NCBI RefSeq assembly: GCF_036322805.1
Contig: NZ_AP027272.1
Span: 3,658,001-3,722,000, forward strand
From: Planctobacterium marinum
Lineage (GTDB): Bacteria > Pseudomonadota > Gammaproteobacteria > Enterobacterales > Alteromonadaceae
DNA: 64,000 nt
Direction of reading: 5' to 3'
Below are positions 26,820 through 36,452 of the stretch, piece after piece (positions within the stretch are counted from its first letter, which is position 1; the number at the start of each line of letters is the position of its first letter). The notes beneath the pieces were generated by a model that saw only the letters and a list, made by a program, of their open reading frames with translations, was not told the origin of the DNA and made no database searches. Position numbers and translations under genes: made by a program.

Positions 26820-27229
26820 GAAACTGCTTCAAAACTATGCTGAGATTGTCGATTGTTGTAGCGGCTAATAAGGTTGACGCGCCAAAGATAAGCTTGTGTA
26901 TCAGATTGGCGAACTTCCCGATTGTCAGCATCATAAAAAGCCACAACGGGCTTTGTTTCAATTAGCTCTGCAGTCCACTGATACTCAACCCCAAGGAAGA
27001 CCGCACTGCCGCTGTTTTCCCCTGCCTGAATATCAAGCGAAATATGTTCAGACAGAACAGGAATATAATTGTTTAATTTTAGAGATTCACTGGCGGCAAG
27101 CGAGCTTTTCACGGCACCTGTATAGCTAATAGTGACAGTCGCTAACACCAGGAACAAGATAAATGCAGCAACTAACACCTCAATCAGTGAAAACCCCTCA
27201 ATTCGTTGTTGCATCATTGTAGATTTCAT
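26801..27229 (-). CDS. gspI: Minor pseudopilin GspI-like
   Basis: A 142-residue pilin-like protein with the processing motif IEGFSLIEVLVAAFIL (Glu at +5). It is the smallest minor pseudopilin, as expected for GspI. The annotated start overlaps gspH by 32 bp; in-frame ATGs at 27217 and 27214 are possible alternatives and none has a strong ribosome-binding site. Confidence 0.82.
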   Translation of the reverse strand: MKSTMMQQRIEGFSLIEVLVAAFILFLVLATVTISYTGAVKSSLAASESLKLNNYIPVLSEHISLDIQAGENSGSAVFLGVEYQWTAELIETKPVVAFYDADNREVRQSDTQAYLWRVNLISRYNNRQSQHSFEAVSWQKAL

Positions 27230-27608
27230 CTAAATAAATTGTTTTTGTCATTCCGTTGACTGCGAGTTCGATTCGGTTCGCGTCAATTAATCCAAGGCGA
27301 TTCACATTAAAATCGGTCTCAGAAAACATCAAATAGTTAAATGTTTTTTCAAATACCTGCGACTTACCCGAATAAATTTGCATCTGATTTTCAGACAACT
27401 TAATAGACAGGCGCTTTTCCAACACAAAAGCTTTAGATGAAGCAAGAATAAATGTCTGTTCCAGATCTTGTATCTCTGCTTTGGCGCGAAACTTAGTAAC
27501 GCCATCCACCACAAGCCCGCCCGCTAATCCCGTTGCGGTAATAATGATGGTCATCACTACTAACAGCTCAACTAGTGTAAAACCGGATTGTTTAGATGGA
27601 AATATCAT
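27198..27608 (-). CDS. gspH: Minor pseudopilin GspH-like
   Basis: A 136-residue pilin-like protein with the processing motif QSGFTLVELLVVMTII and a small domain carrying the GspH-type LEQTFILASSKAFVLEKRL segment. It overlaps gspF by 17 bp. It would sit below the GspI-J-K tip complex of the pseudopilus. Confidence 0.85.
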   Translation of the reverse strand: MIFPSKQSGFTLVELLVVMTIIITATGLAGGLVVDGVTKFRAKAEIQDLEQTFILASSKAFVLEKRLSIKLSENQMQIYSGKSQVFEKTFNYLMFSETDFNVNRLGLIDANRIELAVNGMTKTIYLDEIYNDATTN

Positions 27609-28797
27609 TTACCGACACAACACTGAGTAACATTGTAATGACAACACTACCTACAATGCCTCCCATCACTAAAATCAGAAGAGGTTCAAGAATATTGGTT
27701 ACGCGATCAGTCCAGCCTTCAAATTCTGTTTTACTTCTTTGTGCGATCTCGTTAAAAATCTTTGCCAGCTCGCCGCTTTCTTCTCCAACCTCTAACAGTG
27801 AAATATAAAAAGAAGGGTAAATTGGTGTCATCGACAGGCTTTTCGCTAACGGTTCGCCTTTTTTGATTTTATTATTAGCAATGTCCAGGCTATTTCGTAT
27901 CACTGGATTTTGAATATTCGCTATAGCGGCACTTATTGCGTGATCCACCTTAACACCGGCACTCACCATCAAAGCCATTGCTGAGTTAAAGCGTATTCTT
28001 TCCACTTGTTTAATCAAATCTGAAATTATGGGCACAGATAGAAAATACTGTGCCATCCTGGTTCTGAAAGCGGGCGACTTCCATTGGTAGGCAATAGCAA
28101 AAATCACCGCCACAATCCCAGCTAGTAACCACAATTGATAGTTGATCATCCATTCGCTGGCCCCTAGCAACAATCGGGTATAGACAGGGATATCATCATT
28201 TTTATCAAAAATACTGCCCATCTGTGGCACGATGTAATTAAACACAAACAGCACACACATAACACATACGAACAGAATAACTGACGGGTAAGTTAACGCC
28301 TGAACAATTTTGGCGCGCAAGGATTGCTGAAACTTTAAGTCACTTGCCAGTCCGGCAAAAACTTGGGGCAATTTACCCGATTTCTCACCAATGGCGATTA
28401 AATTGATGTACAGCGGGTCAAAATCATTACGACTTGTTTTAAAGGCATCCGATACGCTACTCCCGCCTTTTAATTTCTTGAGTATTTCAGCTACGACCCG
28501 TGAAGTGCTGGGGTCTTTTTTGGAACGCGCGATAATTTCAAGGCCCTTATCGACCTTAACACCACTGTTTAGCAAGATAGCGAGTTCAGAAGTGAGAAAC
28601 TCCATGTCTTTCAGGCTCAGATTTTGAGACTGGAAAGGCAGTTTTATGTTTATGGATTGAGATTGAAGGGACACACTTGCTACCATCAACCCCTCGGAGG
28701 ACAGTGAATGCCGCAAAGCATTTACATCAGATGCCTCCCTGTAATCTTCGATAGAATGCCCTTGTTTATCATAGGCTTTAAACTTGTATAGTGGCAT
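27592..28797 (-). CDS. gspF: Type II secretion inner-membrane platform protein GspF
   Basis: A 401-residue protein with two tandem T2SSF domains (about 65-190 and 268-395), each followed by membrane helices (about 167-190, 220-240, 372-395). Characteristic segments are FTSELAILLNSGV in the first domain and ALMVSAGVKVD in the second. It forms the inner-membrane base that works with GspE. The stop of gspE and the start of gspF share an A (TGATG), supporting ATG 28797 over an upstream TTG. Confidence 0.93.
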   Translation of the reverse strand: MPLYKFKAYDKQGHSIEDYREASDVNALRHSLSSEGLMVASVSLQSQSINIKLPFQSQNLSLKDMEFLTSELAILLNSGVKVDKGLEIIARSKKDPSTSRVVAEILKKLKGGSSVSDAFKTSRNDFDPLYINLIAIGEKSGKLPQVFAGLASDLKFQQSLRAKIVQALTYPSVILFVCVMCVLFVFNYIVPQMGSIFDKNDDIPVYTRLLLGASEWMINYQLWLLAGIVAVIFAIAYQWKSPAFRTRMAQYFLSVPIISDLIKQVERIRFNSAMALMVSAGVKVDHAISAAIANIQNPVIRNSLDIANNKIKKGEPLAKSLSMTPIYPSFYISLLEVGEESGELAKIFNEIAQRSKTEFEGWTDRVTNILEPLLILVMGGIVGSVVITMLLSVVSVNDISI

Positions 28798-30449
28798 CAG
28801 GAACAAACTCTCAACACTTCGGCAATAGTTGTTTTACCTTGAGCGGCTTTGAGTAGCCCGTCCTCAAATAAAGTCCTGTTACCCAATTTCTGATTGTAAC
28901 TTTTTGCTGCTGGTAAAAACTGGCTATCTTTTTTCATCGCTTTGACGGTGGAATCGTTCGGCAAATATTCAAGTATCGACATTCTGCCTTTGTACCCGGT
29001 GCCACCGCATTCATCACAGCCTTTCTCCTGCAGGAACTGCGGAGAATGTATTTCAAATCGATTCAATAATTCATCAAGGTTAAGATGAGAAAACTGGGTT
29101 AAATCCGTCTCTATGACCGCACAGTGATGACACACTCTGCGAACCAGTCTCTGTGCGACAACAGAAATGATAGCCGCGTTGAGAAGAAACTCTTCTACTC
29201 CTAAATCCACAAGTCGGGTGTAGGCTCCAGGTGCGTCGTTAGTGTGCACCGTACTAAAAACCAGGTGACCTGTAAGTGCAGACTGCATTGCTATGCGCGC
29301 GGTTTCCTGATCACGGATCTCACCTAACATAATAATATCGGGGTCTTGTCGTACAATACTTCGCAAGCCTGCGGCAAAATCAAATCCAATATCTGCATTC
29401 ACCTGAACCTGATTAATGCCCGGTAATTGATATTCCACGGGGTCTTCTAAGGTAATTATTTTTACGCTATCGTTATTTAATTCATTGAGAAAGGTATAAA
29501 GGCTGGTGGTTTTACCCGAACCCGTTGGACCTGTTAACAAGATGACGCCTGCAGTTGCCTTGAGATCTTGCTTGATTTTGACTTCCAGGTCTTCTGAAAT
29601 TCCCAAGTTTGCCATGTCATACCTGACCGCATCTTTTCGCAAAAATCTCAGTACAACACTTTCACCTTTGCCCAGAGGCAATATCGAGACCCGTATATCC
29701 AGTTCAACATTTGAGGCTTTGGTTTCAATCTTTCCATCTTGAGGACGTCTTTTCTCTGCAATGTCCATATTGGACAATATTTTGATTCGAGAAATAACAG
29801 GAACGCTAAGTGTGGAGGGTAACAAACCCTCATCTTTTAACACCCCATCAACCCTGTAGCGGACTCGGTAACGTCCCGATACAGGCTCAATATGTAAATC
29901 TGATGCTCGCCACTTAACGCCTTTGGCAATTAAATTATTGAGCAGATTAACAGTTGGGGCTTCTGAAGCGAGTTCTCTTAAGCGGTCTTCCTCAAGATTA
30001 TTGAGCTCACCGGCCTTGTCTTCAGTTATCTCTGACTGAATTAAAGTGCTCAACTTTTCAGCATCATCTTTAGTTATCAGGGTGATAGCCGGAGTAATTG
30101 AGTTCTGATTCAGGTATTGGTTAACGTCCCAATCGAGTGGGTCACAGGTGTAAAAACTGGAGTGGCTTTCTGAACAGGGTATCCAGTGGTTTTTAACCAA
30201 AAAATTGGTGTCTAAATCGGAGACCCATTCTGGTAACGAGTATGATTCCTCATTTATGGGTAAATCAGACGCTAATTCTAAACCCAGTATTTGCGAATAT
30301 AGTGGTGGTAAGGCATCCTCTGACAGGCTGCCCATATTGACCAGAAGCTTCTCTAGACGACCGCCGTACTTTTCCTGGTAACTTGATGCTTTTTCAAGAT
30401 CTACAGGACTGACACCAAACTGCTCCTGCAGTATTACTGCAATATTCAT
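28797..30449 (-). CDS. gspE: Type II secretion ATPase GspE
   Basis: A 550-residue hexameric traffic ATPase. It has an N1E-like domain (about 1-150), Walker A GPTGSGKTT (307-315), an Asp box, Walker B DIIMLGEIRD (371-380), a His box (FSTVHTNDAPG, near 398) and a four-cysteine zinc motif (CHHC at 440-443 and CDEC at 478-481). The full set of GspE/PilB elements is present, so it should be active. It overlaps gspG by 4 bp and gspF by 1 bp. It powers pseudopilus assembly of the system encoded here. Confidence 0.95.
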   Translation of the reverse strand: MNIAVILQEQFGVSPVDLEKASSYQEKYGGRLEKLLVNMGSLSEDALPPLYSQILGLELASDLPINEESYSLPEWVSDLDTNFLVKNHWIPCSESHSSFYTCDPLDWDVNQYLNQNSITPAITLITKDDAEKLSTLIQSEITEDKAGELNNLEEDRLRELASEAPTVNLLNNLIAKGVKWRASDLHIEPVSGRYRVRYRVDGVLKDEGLLPSTLSVPVISRIKILSNMDIAEKRRPQDGKIETKASNVELDIRVSILPLGKGESVVLRFLRKDAVRYDMANLGISEDLEVKIKQDLKATAGVILLTGPTGSGKTTSLYTFLNELNNDSVKIITLEDPVEYQLPGINQVQVNADIGFDFAAGLRSIVRQDPDIIMLGEIRDQETARIAMQSALTGHLVFSTVHTNDAPGAYTRLVDLGVEEFLLNAAIISVVAQRLVRRVCHHCAVIETDLTQFSHLNLDELLNRFEIHSPQFLQEKGCDECGGTGYKGRMSILEYLPNDSTVKAMKKDSQFLPAAKSYNQKLGNRTLFEDGLLKAAQGKTTIAEVLRVCS

Positions 30450-30841
30450 CCGCTTACTTTAATATCTTCGTTTTCACCATCACCGCCTTGCTGACCGTCT
30501 TTGCCAAGCGACATTATCACATAACTTGCTCCATCAGGGCCTGGCGTGGTCAACATGTACGGGTTTCCCCACGGATCCACCGGTAGTTTCTTGATATACG
30601 GGCCGTCCCAACCAGCCACATCACTTTTGGTCAAACTATTCAGGTCCTCAGGGTAGTCTCCAACATCGAGGTAATAGGTATCCAATGCAGTTTCAAACAT
30701 TTGCATTTGTGCTTTTGCCGTACTCTGTTTTGAGCTCCCTATTTTTGAAAACATTTCAGGCGCCACAAGCGAACCTAACAGGCCGATAATGACAATAACG
30801 ATCAATAATTCTACCAATGTAAAACCAGAATTAACTTTCAT
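30446..30841 (-). CDS. gspG: Major pseudopilin GspG
   Basis: A 131-residue protein with the prepilin motif NSGFTLVELLIVIVIIG and the conserved GspG C-terminal region (GWDGPYIKKLPVDPWGNPY, then SLGKDGQQGGDGENED, a calcium-binding loop). It is the main pseudopilus subunit and the first gene of the secretion block. The frame is open to 30880, but ATG 30841 has AGAGG 6 bases upstream and gives a normal 6-residue leader. Confidence 0.95.
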   Translation of the reverse strand: MKVNSGFTLVELLIVIVIIGLLGSLVAPEMFSKIGSSKQSTAKAQMQMFETALDTYYLDVGDYPEDLNSLTKSDVAGWDGPYIKKLPVDPWGNPYMLTTPGPDGASYVIMSLGKDGQQGGDGENEDIKVSG

Positions 30842-30907
30842 AAAATACCTCTTAAGATTGCGCCCCATCTTAAAGTGCAATAATTAACGACAACTGAATA
30901 AATTTAT

Positions 30908-31984
30908 TTAATTGACGGAAAGCTTATTAGACAGGAGTTTTCGGATAAACTTGCTTACTTTCCATGCGTGTTTAAGGGCATAAAAATACACAACAAAAAC
31001 CAACATAAACATCGCAAACATAAAACTCTCAGGCCACTGATAGTATTCACCACACAATCCAAATGCAGCAAATAACAGGGAAGCAAATGTGATCAACATC
31101 AGCGCCGATTTTGCAGACAAACCTAACCGCATAACGATATGGTGCACATGCTCTTTATCGGGTTGGAAAGGAGAGCGCTTTTTAATGATGCGCCGAATAG
31201 TGATGGCACACATATCAAGAAACGGAATAGCGATTAACCATAGCGCTGTAACGGGCCTGAATGAAGCCTCCTGACCTTGGCTACCGATAACTAACAACCA
31301 GACAATACTTAGCCCGACAAACATACTGCCGGCATCTCCCATAAATATCTTCTTTGCTTTACCACCCACAAGTCCCAAATTAAAAAATAAAAATGGGACG
31401 ATCGACGCCGACAAAATCAAAGGTAAAATAAACAGAGGTTGGCCGCCAAACATCATCAGTACTGCAATGCCAGTGAACGCTACCAAGCTCAACATCCCTG
31501 CTAATCCGTCAATACCATCGGTCATATTAAACGCATTGATTGCAGCAATGGTGGCTAAAATAGTCATTGGGTAGCCAAACCAGCCTAAATTCGTATTAAG
31601 CCCAAACAAAATATTGCCAAAATCTGACAGATGCAGTCCAGCGCCATACACCATTAACGAAGCAATAAGAACTTGGGCGATTATTCTCACGCCTACTGAT
31701 AAATCCTTATAGTCGTCCAACGCCCCCAAAAGCACAATCAGACCGGACGAAATCAAATAGATGTTTACGATTTGACCTTCGGGTAACAAAATCGAGCTAG
31801 CAGTAAGCACCCCAAGATAGACTGCAATTCCACCAACAAGAGGGACTTCACCTGAATGAATTTTTCTGTGATTAGGGATATCAACAAGCCCCACCTTGAG
31901 GGCAAAGGGCTTAACCACCCTTATTGCTGTATAACAAGCAATCGAAGCCAAAAGTAAAGCTAATAAAGTTGTAATAGAAATCAT
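30908..31984 (-). CDS. wecA: Undecaprenyl-phosphate GlcNAc-1-phosphate transferase (WecA-like)
   Basis: A 358-residue polytopic membrane protein (about 11 helices) of the WecA/MraY family. Hallmarks are LDDYKDLSVG, NAFNMTDGIDGLAG, the catalytic IFMGDAGSMFVG and the cytoplasmic loop PDKEHVHHI. It primes O-antigen/EPS assembly by moving a HexNAc-1-phosphate onto undecaprenyl phosphate. It is 9 bp after the SLBB export gene and 66 bp before gspG, so all are probably on one transcript. Confidence 0.93.
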   Translation of the reverse strand: MISITTLLALLLASIACYTAIRVVKPFALKVGLVDIPNHRKIHSGEVPLVGGIAVYLGVLTASSILLPEGQIVNIYLISSGLIVLLGALDDYKDLSVGVRIIAQVLIASLMVYGAGLHLSDFGNILFGLNTNLGWFGYPMTILATIAAINAFNMTDGIDGLAGMLSLVAFTGIAVLMMFGGQPLFILPLILSASIVPFLFFNLGLVGGKAKKIFMGDAGSMFVGLSIVWLLVIGSQGQEASFRPVTALWLIAIPFLDMCAITIRRIIKKRSPFQPDKEHVHHIVMRLGLSAKSALMLITFASLLFAAFGLCGEYYQWPESFMFAMFMLVFVVYFYALKHAWKVSKFIRKLLSNKLSVN

Positions 31985-31993
31985 GTCAGTCCC

Positions 31994-34747
31994 CTATAAA
32001 CTGCCAACAGCGGCTATAGTGACAGCGAACTGATACATAATCTGCGAAGCGCTAGTCCACAAAGTTAAGTTATCCACATGAGTACTATCAAAGGGCACAA
32101 CAATCGTATCTCCGGGTTGAACATTGAAATCACTTTCGCTGTTGCTCTGATACCAGAACCCCCCTCGTTTGGGCACAACAACTGAGCCGTTTGCTTTAAT
32201 GATATAAGTCCTCTCTTCATCTGCAAACCCCTTAAAACCACCGCTCAGGCTAACGTACTCTTCGTAAGGCAAACCGGGTTTAAATAAATGGCTAGTCGGC
32301 ACATACACTTCACCAATAACATTGATGGTATTGTTTACACCGGGCACGACTAACATATCTTTGTCTTCAAGTGTCAGGTCATTTTCCTGTCGCGCAATCA
32401 GCCCGGGTAGATCGATAACAAGACGTCCAAGAGGTTTTACGTCTGTCAGGTCTCTGAGTAATTTTTGTATTTCAGAATAGCTCACCAGTGATCCAGCGCT
32501 ACTGTCTTTTCGAAGACCTTCAGAAGCGATCTCTTTACGCAAGTCCTGTGTGAGCTTTCTCAAATTCTCGGCTTCTTGTTGACGTAATGACCGCCTCAGG
32601 AAAACTGAAGCATTGGGATCAGCAAACTCGGTGAGACCTCCCGCTCTTTGCAATACACTGTAGAGTGTTTCTCCCCGGCTGATAGTGTAAGTTCCCGGGA
32701 ATGTAACTTCACCGCGAAGTTCTACTTTGAGCTGCTCTTGCCATTCGGGGTTCCTGAACACATTGATTCTGTCTCGGCTTTCAAGCGTGATAACTTTTTC
32801 GCCTGCAACCACACTTCGAGGGCTAAACTGAATATTTTTCACACTTAAATCGCCACCGACGGATTGTGAGTAACGGGTTATTTCAGAAAGCTGTGAAAAG
32901 GCTGACTCCGACAGCCCTCCTGCGGCTAAGAACACGTCTCTCAGACTACCGTTGTCAGGAAGTGGGTACAGCCCGGGATATTGAACCGAACCTGAAATTT
33001 CGACCACTCGCAATGGACGCTCAAAAGATGCATGAACACGCAATTTTTCTATAATTGGCGCCAGCAATCGAGTTCTGGAGAACGCCGTAGCATCACGCAG
33101 TTTTCCGAGGTTTTCTACTTCAAGCTGAGTCAGCTTTATCAACGGTCCGCTCTGACCCGAATTTCCATTTGGTGTTATTCTATTATCGCTATCAATGGCT
33201 TCAGATGAACTGTAATCAAAACCAATTTGTTGCCAAAACAAACGCTCTTCTATCCGCTCTTTCCATGCCTGTTTTTCTTTTTCCTGCAGACCTGATTTTG
33301 TCAGTGCAAGTGATTGTATGTCTTCTCCGCCAAGCCCTGTGGATTCAACTTGTGAGAAGAATACAATAATATCCTCTTTGTCCAGCTCAAAGTCATGCTC
33401 AGTATCACCCGCCAACAATCTTACAGGTCTAAATTGCTTGATCTGAAGATTCTCACCAGTCTGATAATCTTTCAGGACAAGTGCATAATCTAAATCTACT
33501 TCCGCTAACAAATCTTTTTTGCGATTACTAATTAAATTGCTCAGTTTTATCCCTTGGTACCATTGCACTGGCCCTGGTCTTGCCACGGCTCCCACTAGCG
33601 TAACGGCACTATCCAGACTGTCAGAAACACCGGATACATCAATAACGTCTCCACTTTCAACGGGTTTGTTCATATCCTCGGATTGGATAGTCAGCTGTGT
33701 TACTGCTCCACTGGAGAAACGCTGAACATTAAGTGCGCCTCGATAAGCATCAGATGCGAAGCCCCCAGCGAGCTGTATCACATCAGCAAAGGAAGTATTG
33801 TTTTTTAGCTCATAAATCGCAGGACGCCGGACATGCCCTTTTATCGTTACAGATGATTCTACTGTAGGAATAAAAACCACATCTCCTGGCTGCAATAAAG
33901 CGTCATCTTCAGTATTACCGCTAGTCAATAAATCGTAGATATCCAATGTTGAAATTGTTTTTCCCGCGCGTTTCAACTGAATATTCCGCAACGATGCAAT
34001 GTCGGAGACGCCACCACTTAAAAACAACGCCTGAGTAATCGTAGTCAAAGAACTGACTGTATATGCTCCTGGAGTATAGGCTTCACCCAGGACGAAAATC
34101 CTCATACTACGCAGCTGTCCCATGCTCACATGTGATTCTACACCAATTAAAAACTTGGAAATTTCAGAGGAAATGAACTTTTTTGCTTCGCTAAAAGTTA
34201 GCCCCGCTATTTTTAGCGGTTTCATGGAAGGGATAACGACTAACCCTTCGCGATCCACTTGTAATGTGTAGTTTTGATTTTCCTTGCCATAGATTTGTAT
34301 ATCAAGGGTATCTCCTACTCCTAATATATAATTGGCCGGTACAGGTGAATCAGTGGCGGGCGCAAATGTTGAGGGACTACCCGAAAACAGGTCATAGCCG
34401 TAGGGTTTTAATTCTTGATTTTCTATTTGCAGAAATTTGGCTATTGGATCTTCATAGCTAACAGGATTTCCTAACTGATCAAACTCTGTTCCCCTTGGAA
34501 AAACAGTGGAATCTGAGCTATCTATAGCAGGTTGATTAGCGTTGCCCGAATTGCCAATATACTGCCGAATGACATTATAGTCCATGCCCAGCTGCTTCGC
34601 TAAAACTCTCTGTTGTTGTGGCGGTAAACGTTTAAACTGCTCTAATTGTTGAGCCGTAGGGGCCTGAGAGAGCTGAGCATTGACAGCAAATGTAGTTGCC
34701 CAAACGAGCAACATGAGAAATATCGATAATACTCTTTTTTCCAGCAT
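31994..34747 (-). CDS. Large multi-SLBB polysaccharide export protein
   Basis: A 917-residue periplasmic/outer-membrane protein. It has a signal peptide (about 1-24, no lipobox Cys), a Gln/Pro-rich N-terminal region with RLPPQQQRVLAKQLG, a poly-export domain at about 137-212 (YILGVGDTLDIQIYG) and about six SLBB-like repeats near 215, 299, 381, 580, 674 and 807. A C-terminal hydrophobic segment closes it. It is much longer than Wza (about 380) and, unlike Wza, is not a lipoprotein. No Wzc kinase lies nearby. It heads the wecA and gsp operon. Role inferred: outer-membrane export or anchoring of the polysaccharide. Confidence 0.85.
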   Translation of the reverse strand: MLEKRVLSIFLMLLVWATTFAVNAQLSQAPTAQQLEQFKRLPPQQQRVLAKQLGMDYNVIRQYIGNSGNANQPAIDSSDSTVFPRGTEFDQLGNPVSYEDPIAKFLQIENQELKPYGYDLFSGSPSTFAPATDSPVPANYILGVGDTLDIQIYGKENQNYTLQVDREGLVVIPSMKPLKIAGLTFSEAKKFISSEISKFLIGVESHVSMGQLRSMRIFVLGEAYTPGAYTVSSLTTITQALFLSGGVSDIASLRNIQLKRAGKTISTLDIYDLLTSGNTEDDALLQPGDVVFIPTVESSVTIKGHVRRPAIYELKNNTSFADVIQLAGGFASDAYRGALNVQRFSSGAVTQLTIQSEDMNKPVESGDVIDVSGVSDSLDSAVTLVGAVARPGPVQWYQGIKLSNLISNRKKDLLAEVDLDYALVLKDYQTGENLQIKQFRPVRLLAGDTEHDFELDKEDIIVFFSQVESTGLGGEDIQSLALTKSGLQEKEKQAWKERIEERLFWQQIGFDYSSSEAIDSDNRITPNGNSGQSGPLIKLTQLEVENLGKLRDATAFSRTRLLAPIIEKLRVHASFERPLRVVEISGSVQYPGLYPLPDNGSLRDVFLAAGGLSESAFSQLSEITRYSQSVGGDLSVKNIQFSPRSVVAGEKVITLESRDRINVFRNPEWQEQLKVELRGEVTFPGTYTISRGETLYSVLQRAGGLTEFADPNASVFLRRSLRQQEAENLRKLTQDLRKEIASEGLRKDSSAGSLVSYSEIQKLLRDLTDVKPLGRLVIDLPGLIARQENDLTLEDKDMLVVPGVNNTINVIGEVYVPTSHLFKPGLPYEEYVSLSGGFKGFADEERTYIIKANGSVVVPKRGGFWYQSNSESDFNVQPGDTIVVPFDSTHVDNLTLWTSASQIMYQFAVTIAAVGSL

Positions 34748-34893
34748 GTGAGTCCGAATCCAGTCCTGTTCTTAATTATCGGTGTGTACCACTTATTAAC
34801 CGCGCAATTTGACGTAATTATGACATCGCCTAAAGCAACGCGCATTCTACCTCAATTTCTGTTGAAAAATCTCTACAATTTGTTTTCAAAGCA

Positions 34894-34921
34894 ACAAAAA
34901 AGGCTTCCTGTGGAAGCCTTT
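34894..34921 (-). terminator. Rho-independent terminator after the POT transporter
   Basis: An 8-bp stem (AGGCTTCC/GGAAGCCT, 3-base loop) followed on the minus strand by TTTTTTG, 22 bp past the transporter stop. It separates that gene from the SLBB export operon, whose promoter should lie in 34748-34890; no clear promoter match was found there. Confidence 0.88.
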
Positions 34922-34943
34922 CACAATAACCACCTAAATTGGG

Positions 34944-36452
34944 TTATTTTTCTGCCAGCTTTTCCCACTTATTAGTCTTAAACGTCAGAAGGAAGATGAC
35001 TATTCCAATTGCAATGCTAAAAAGGCTAATTTGTAGATACAGATTAGGCATTTCAGCGACTTTTTCAGGGTCAAAATTACCGGCTAACAAACCCGCCACA
35101 ACACTACCTATGGAATAAGTTAAAACAAAAACCCCCATCATTTGGCCAGCGAAACGCTTAGGCGATAGTTTGCTCACCGCGCTCAAGGCAACCGGGCTGA
35201 GGCATAGCTCGCCGACAGTATGGAGGAAGTAAGTAGCCACCAACCAGTAAGGAGCAACTTTTAAACCAGATGCGGCCAATTGTGCCGCAAAGAACATCAC
35301 GATAAAGCCAGTCGCCATAATAATTAAACCCAAGGCGCATTTAACACCATATGAGGGCGTAATCATTCTTTTCGCCAGATTTATCCACAGCGCAGCCACA
35401 AAAGGAGACAGGGTAATGATGAAAAGCGAGTTCAACGACTGCATCCAGCCAGTGGGGATCTCAAATGTTCCCACCATTCTGTCTGTATAATCACGAGCGA
35501 AAAGATTTAGTGAAGAACCCGCCTGCTCAAATCCAGCCCAGAAGCAGATAGACGCGATACACACTAAAAACAAAGCACCAAGGCTGCGTTTTTCGTTGCC
35601 ATTAAGATTGCCGGTAAAAAAGATAAAGCCAAAATAAGAGAGAAATACAATGGTAATGATGGTCACAACATTTTGCGCCAAAGCGACAGGATCAATTGTC
35701 AAAGCGCCAGTCATCAGTGCCACCATGGTCGCAACCAACAAACCAAGAAAAGCCACGATACTGGTATAGGCCATTTTACGCCCTTTAGCAGAAAGTGGCT
35801 CAAGCGGAACCGCACCAGCGCCATCCAAAATAGTAGAGGTTTTGATAAATTGGAAAATACCTAATCCCATGCCGACCGCGGCTGCACCAAAGGCGTAGTG
35901 GTAGCCATACTCAACTTGCAACCAACCGCACACCATATAACCGATAACGGAGCCGATATTGATCCCCATGTAATAAAGCGTATAGCCAGCATCTCGTCTG
36001 CGATCTTTAGCACTGTATAACATACCTACCAGGGCACCAATATTTGGCTTAAGTAATCCTGTTCCTAAGACCACTAATACCAATCCCATGAAAAAGGTAT
36101 GGTCACTTGGAATAGCAAGCACTATATGCCCTGCCATGATAATCCAGGCACCCAACAATACCGCTTTTTGCCCTCCTAACAATCGGTCTGCTAACCAACC
36201 ACCGGGTAAGCCCATAAAATATACAGCACCGGTGTAAAGACCGTAAATCGCTGTAGCTGCTGCCACCGTAATTCCTAAGCCACCTTCTTGCAGCGCTGCG
36301 GTCATGTAGAGCACCAACAACATCCGCATGCCGTAATAACTCATGCGTTCCCACATTTCAGTTAAAAACAATGTCTTAAGACCTGCGGGATGGCCAAAGA
36401 ACTCTTTCGGCTTTTGTTGGGGAGATGAAGCGTCGAGGATAGGTTCACTCAT
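34944..36452 (-). CDS. Proton-dependent oligopeptide transporter (POT/PTR2 family)
   Basis: A 502-residue MFS-fold transporter with 12-14 helices. The diagnostic ExxER motif lies in TEMWERMSYYGMR (about residues 31-43), with a second signature in YTLYYMGINIGSVIGYMVCG. It imports di- and tripeptides with protons. It is monocistronic, with its own terminator, and diverges from the small membrane protein at 36700. Its leader has a small 6-bp hairpin (36565-36581). Which Dtp paralogue it equals cannot be told. Confidence 0.93.
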   Translation of the reverse strand: MSEPILDASSPQQKPKEFFGHPAGLKTLFLTEMWERMSYYGMRMLLVLYMTAALQEGGLGITVAAATAIYGLYTGAVYFMGLPGGWLADRLLGGQKAVLLGAWIIMAGHIVLAIPSDHTFFMGLVLVVLGTGLLKPNIGALVGMLYSAKDRRRDAGYTLYYMGINIGSVIGYMVCGWLQVEYGYHYAFGAAAVGMGLGIFQFIKTSTILDGAGAVPLEPLSAKGRKMAYTSIVAFLGLLVATMVALMTGALTIDPVALAQNVVTIITIVFLSYFGFIFFTGNLNGNEKRSLGALFLVCIASICFWAGFEQAGSSLNLFARDYTDRMVGTFEIPTGWMQSLNSLFIITLSPFVAALWINLAKRMITPSYGVKCALGLIIMATGFIVMFFAAQLAASGLKVAPYWLVATYFLHTVGELCLSPVALSAVSKLSPKRFAGQMMGVFVLTYSIGSVVAGLLAGNFDPEKVAEMPNLYLQISLFSIAIGIVIFLLTFKTNKWEKLAEK

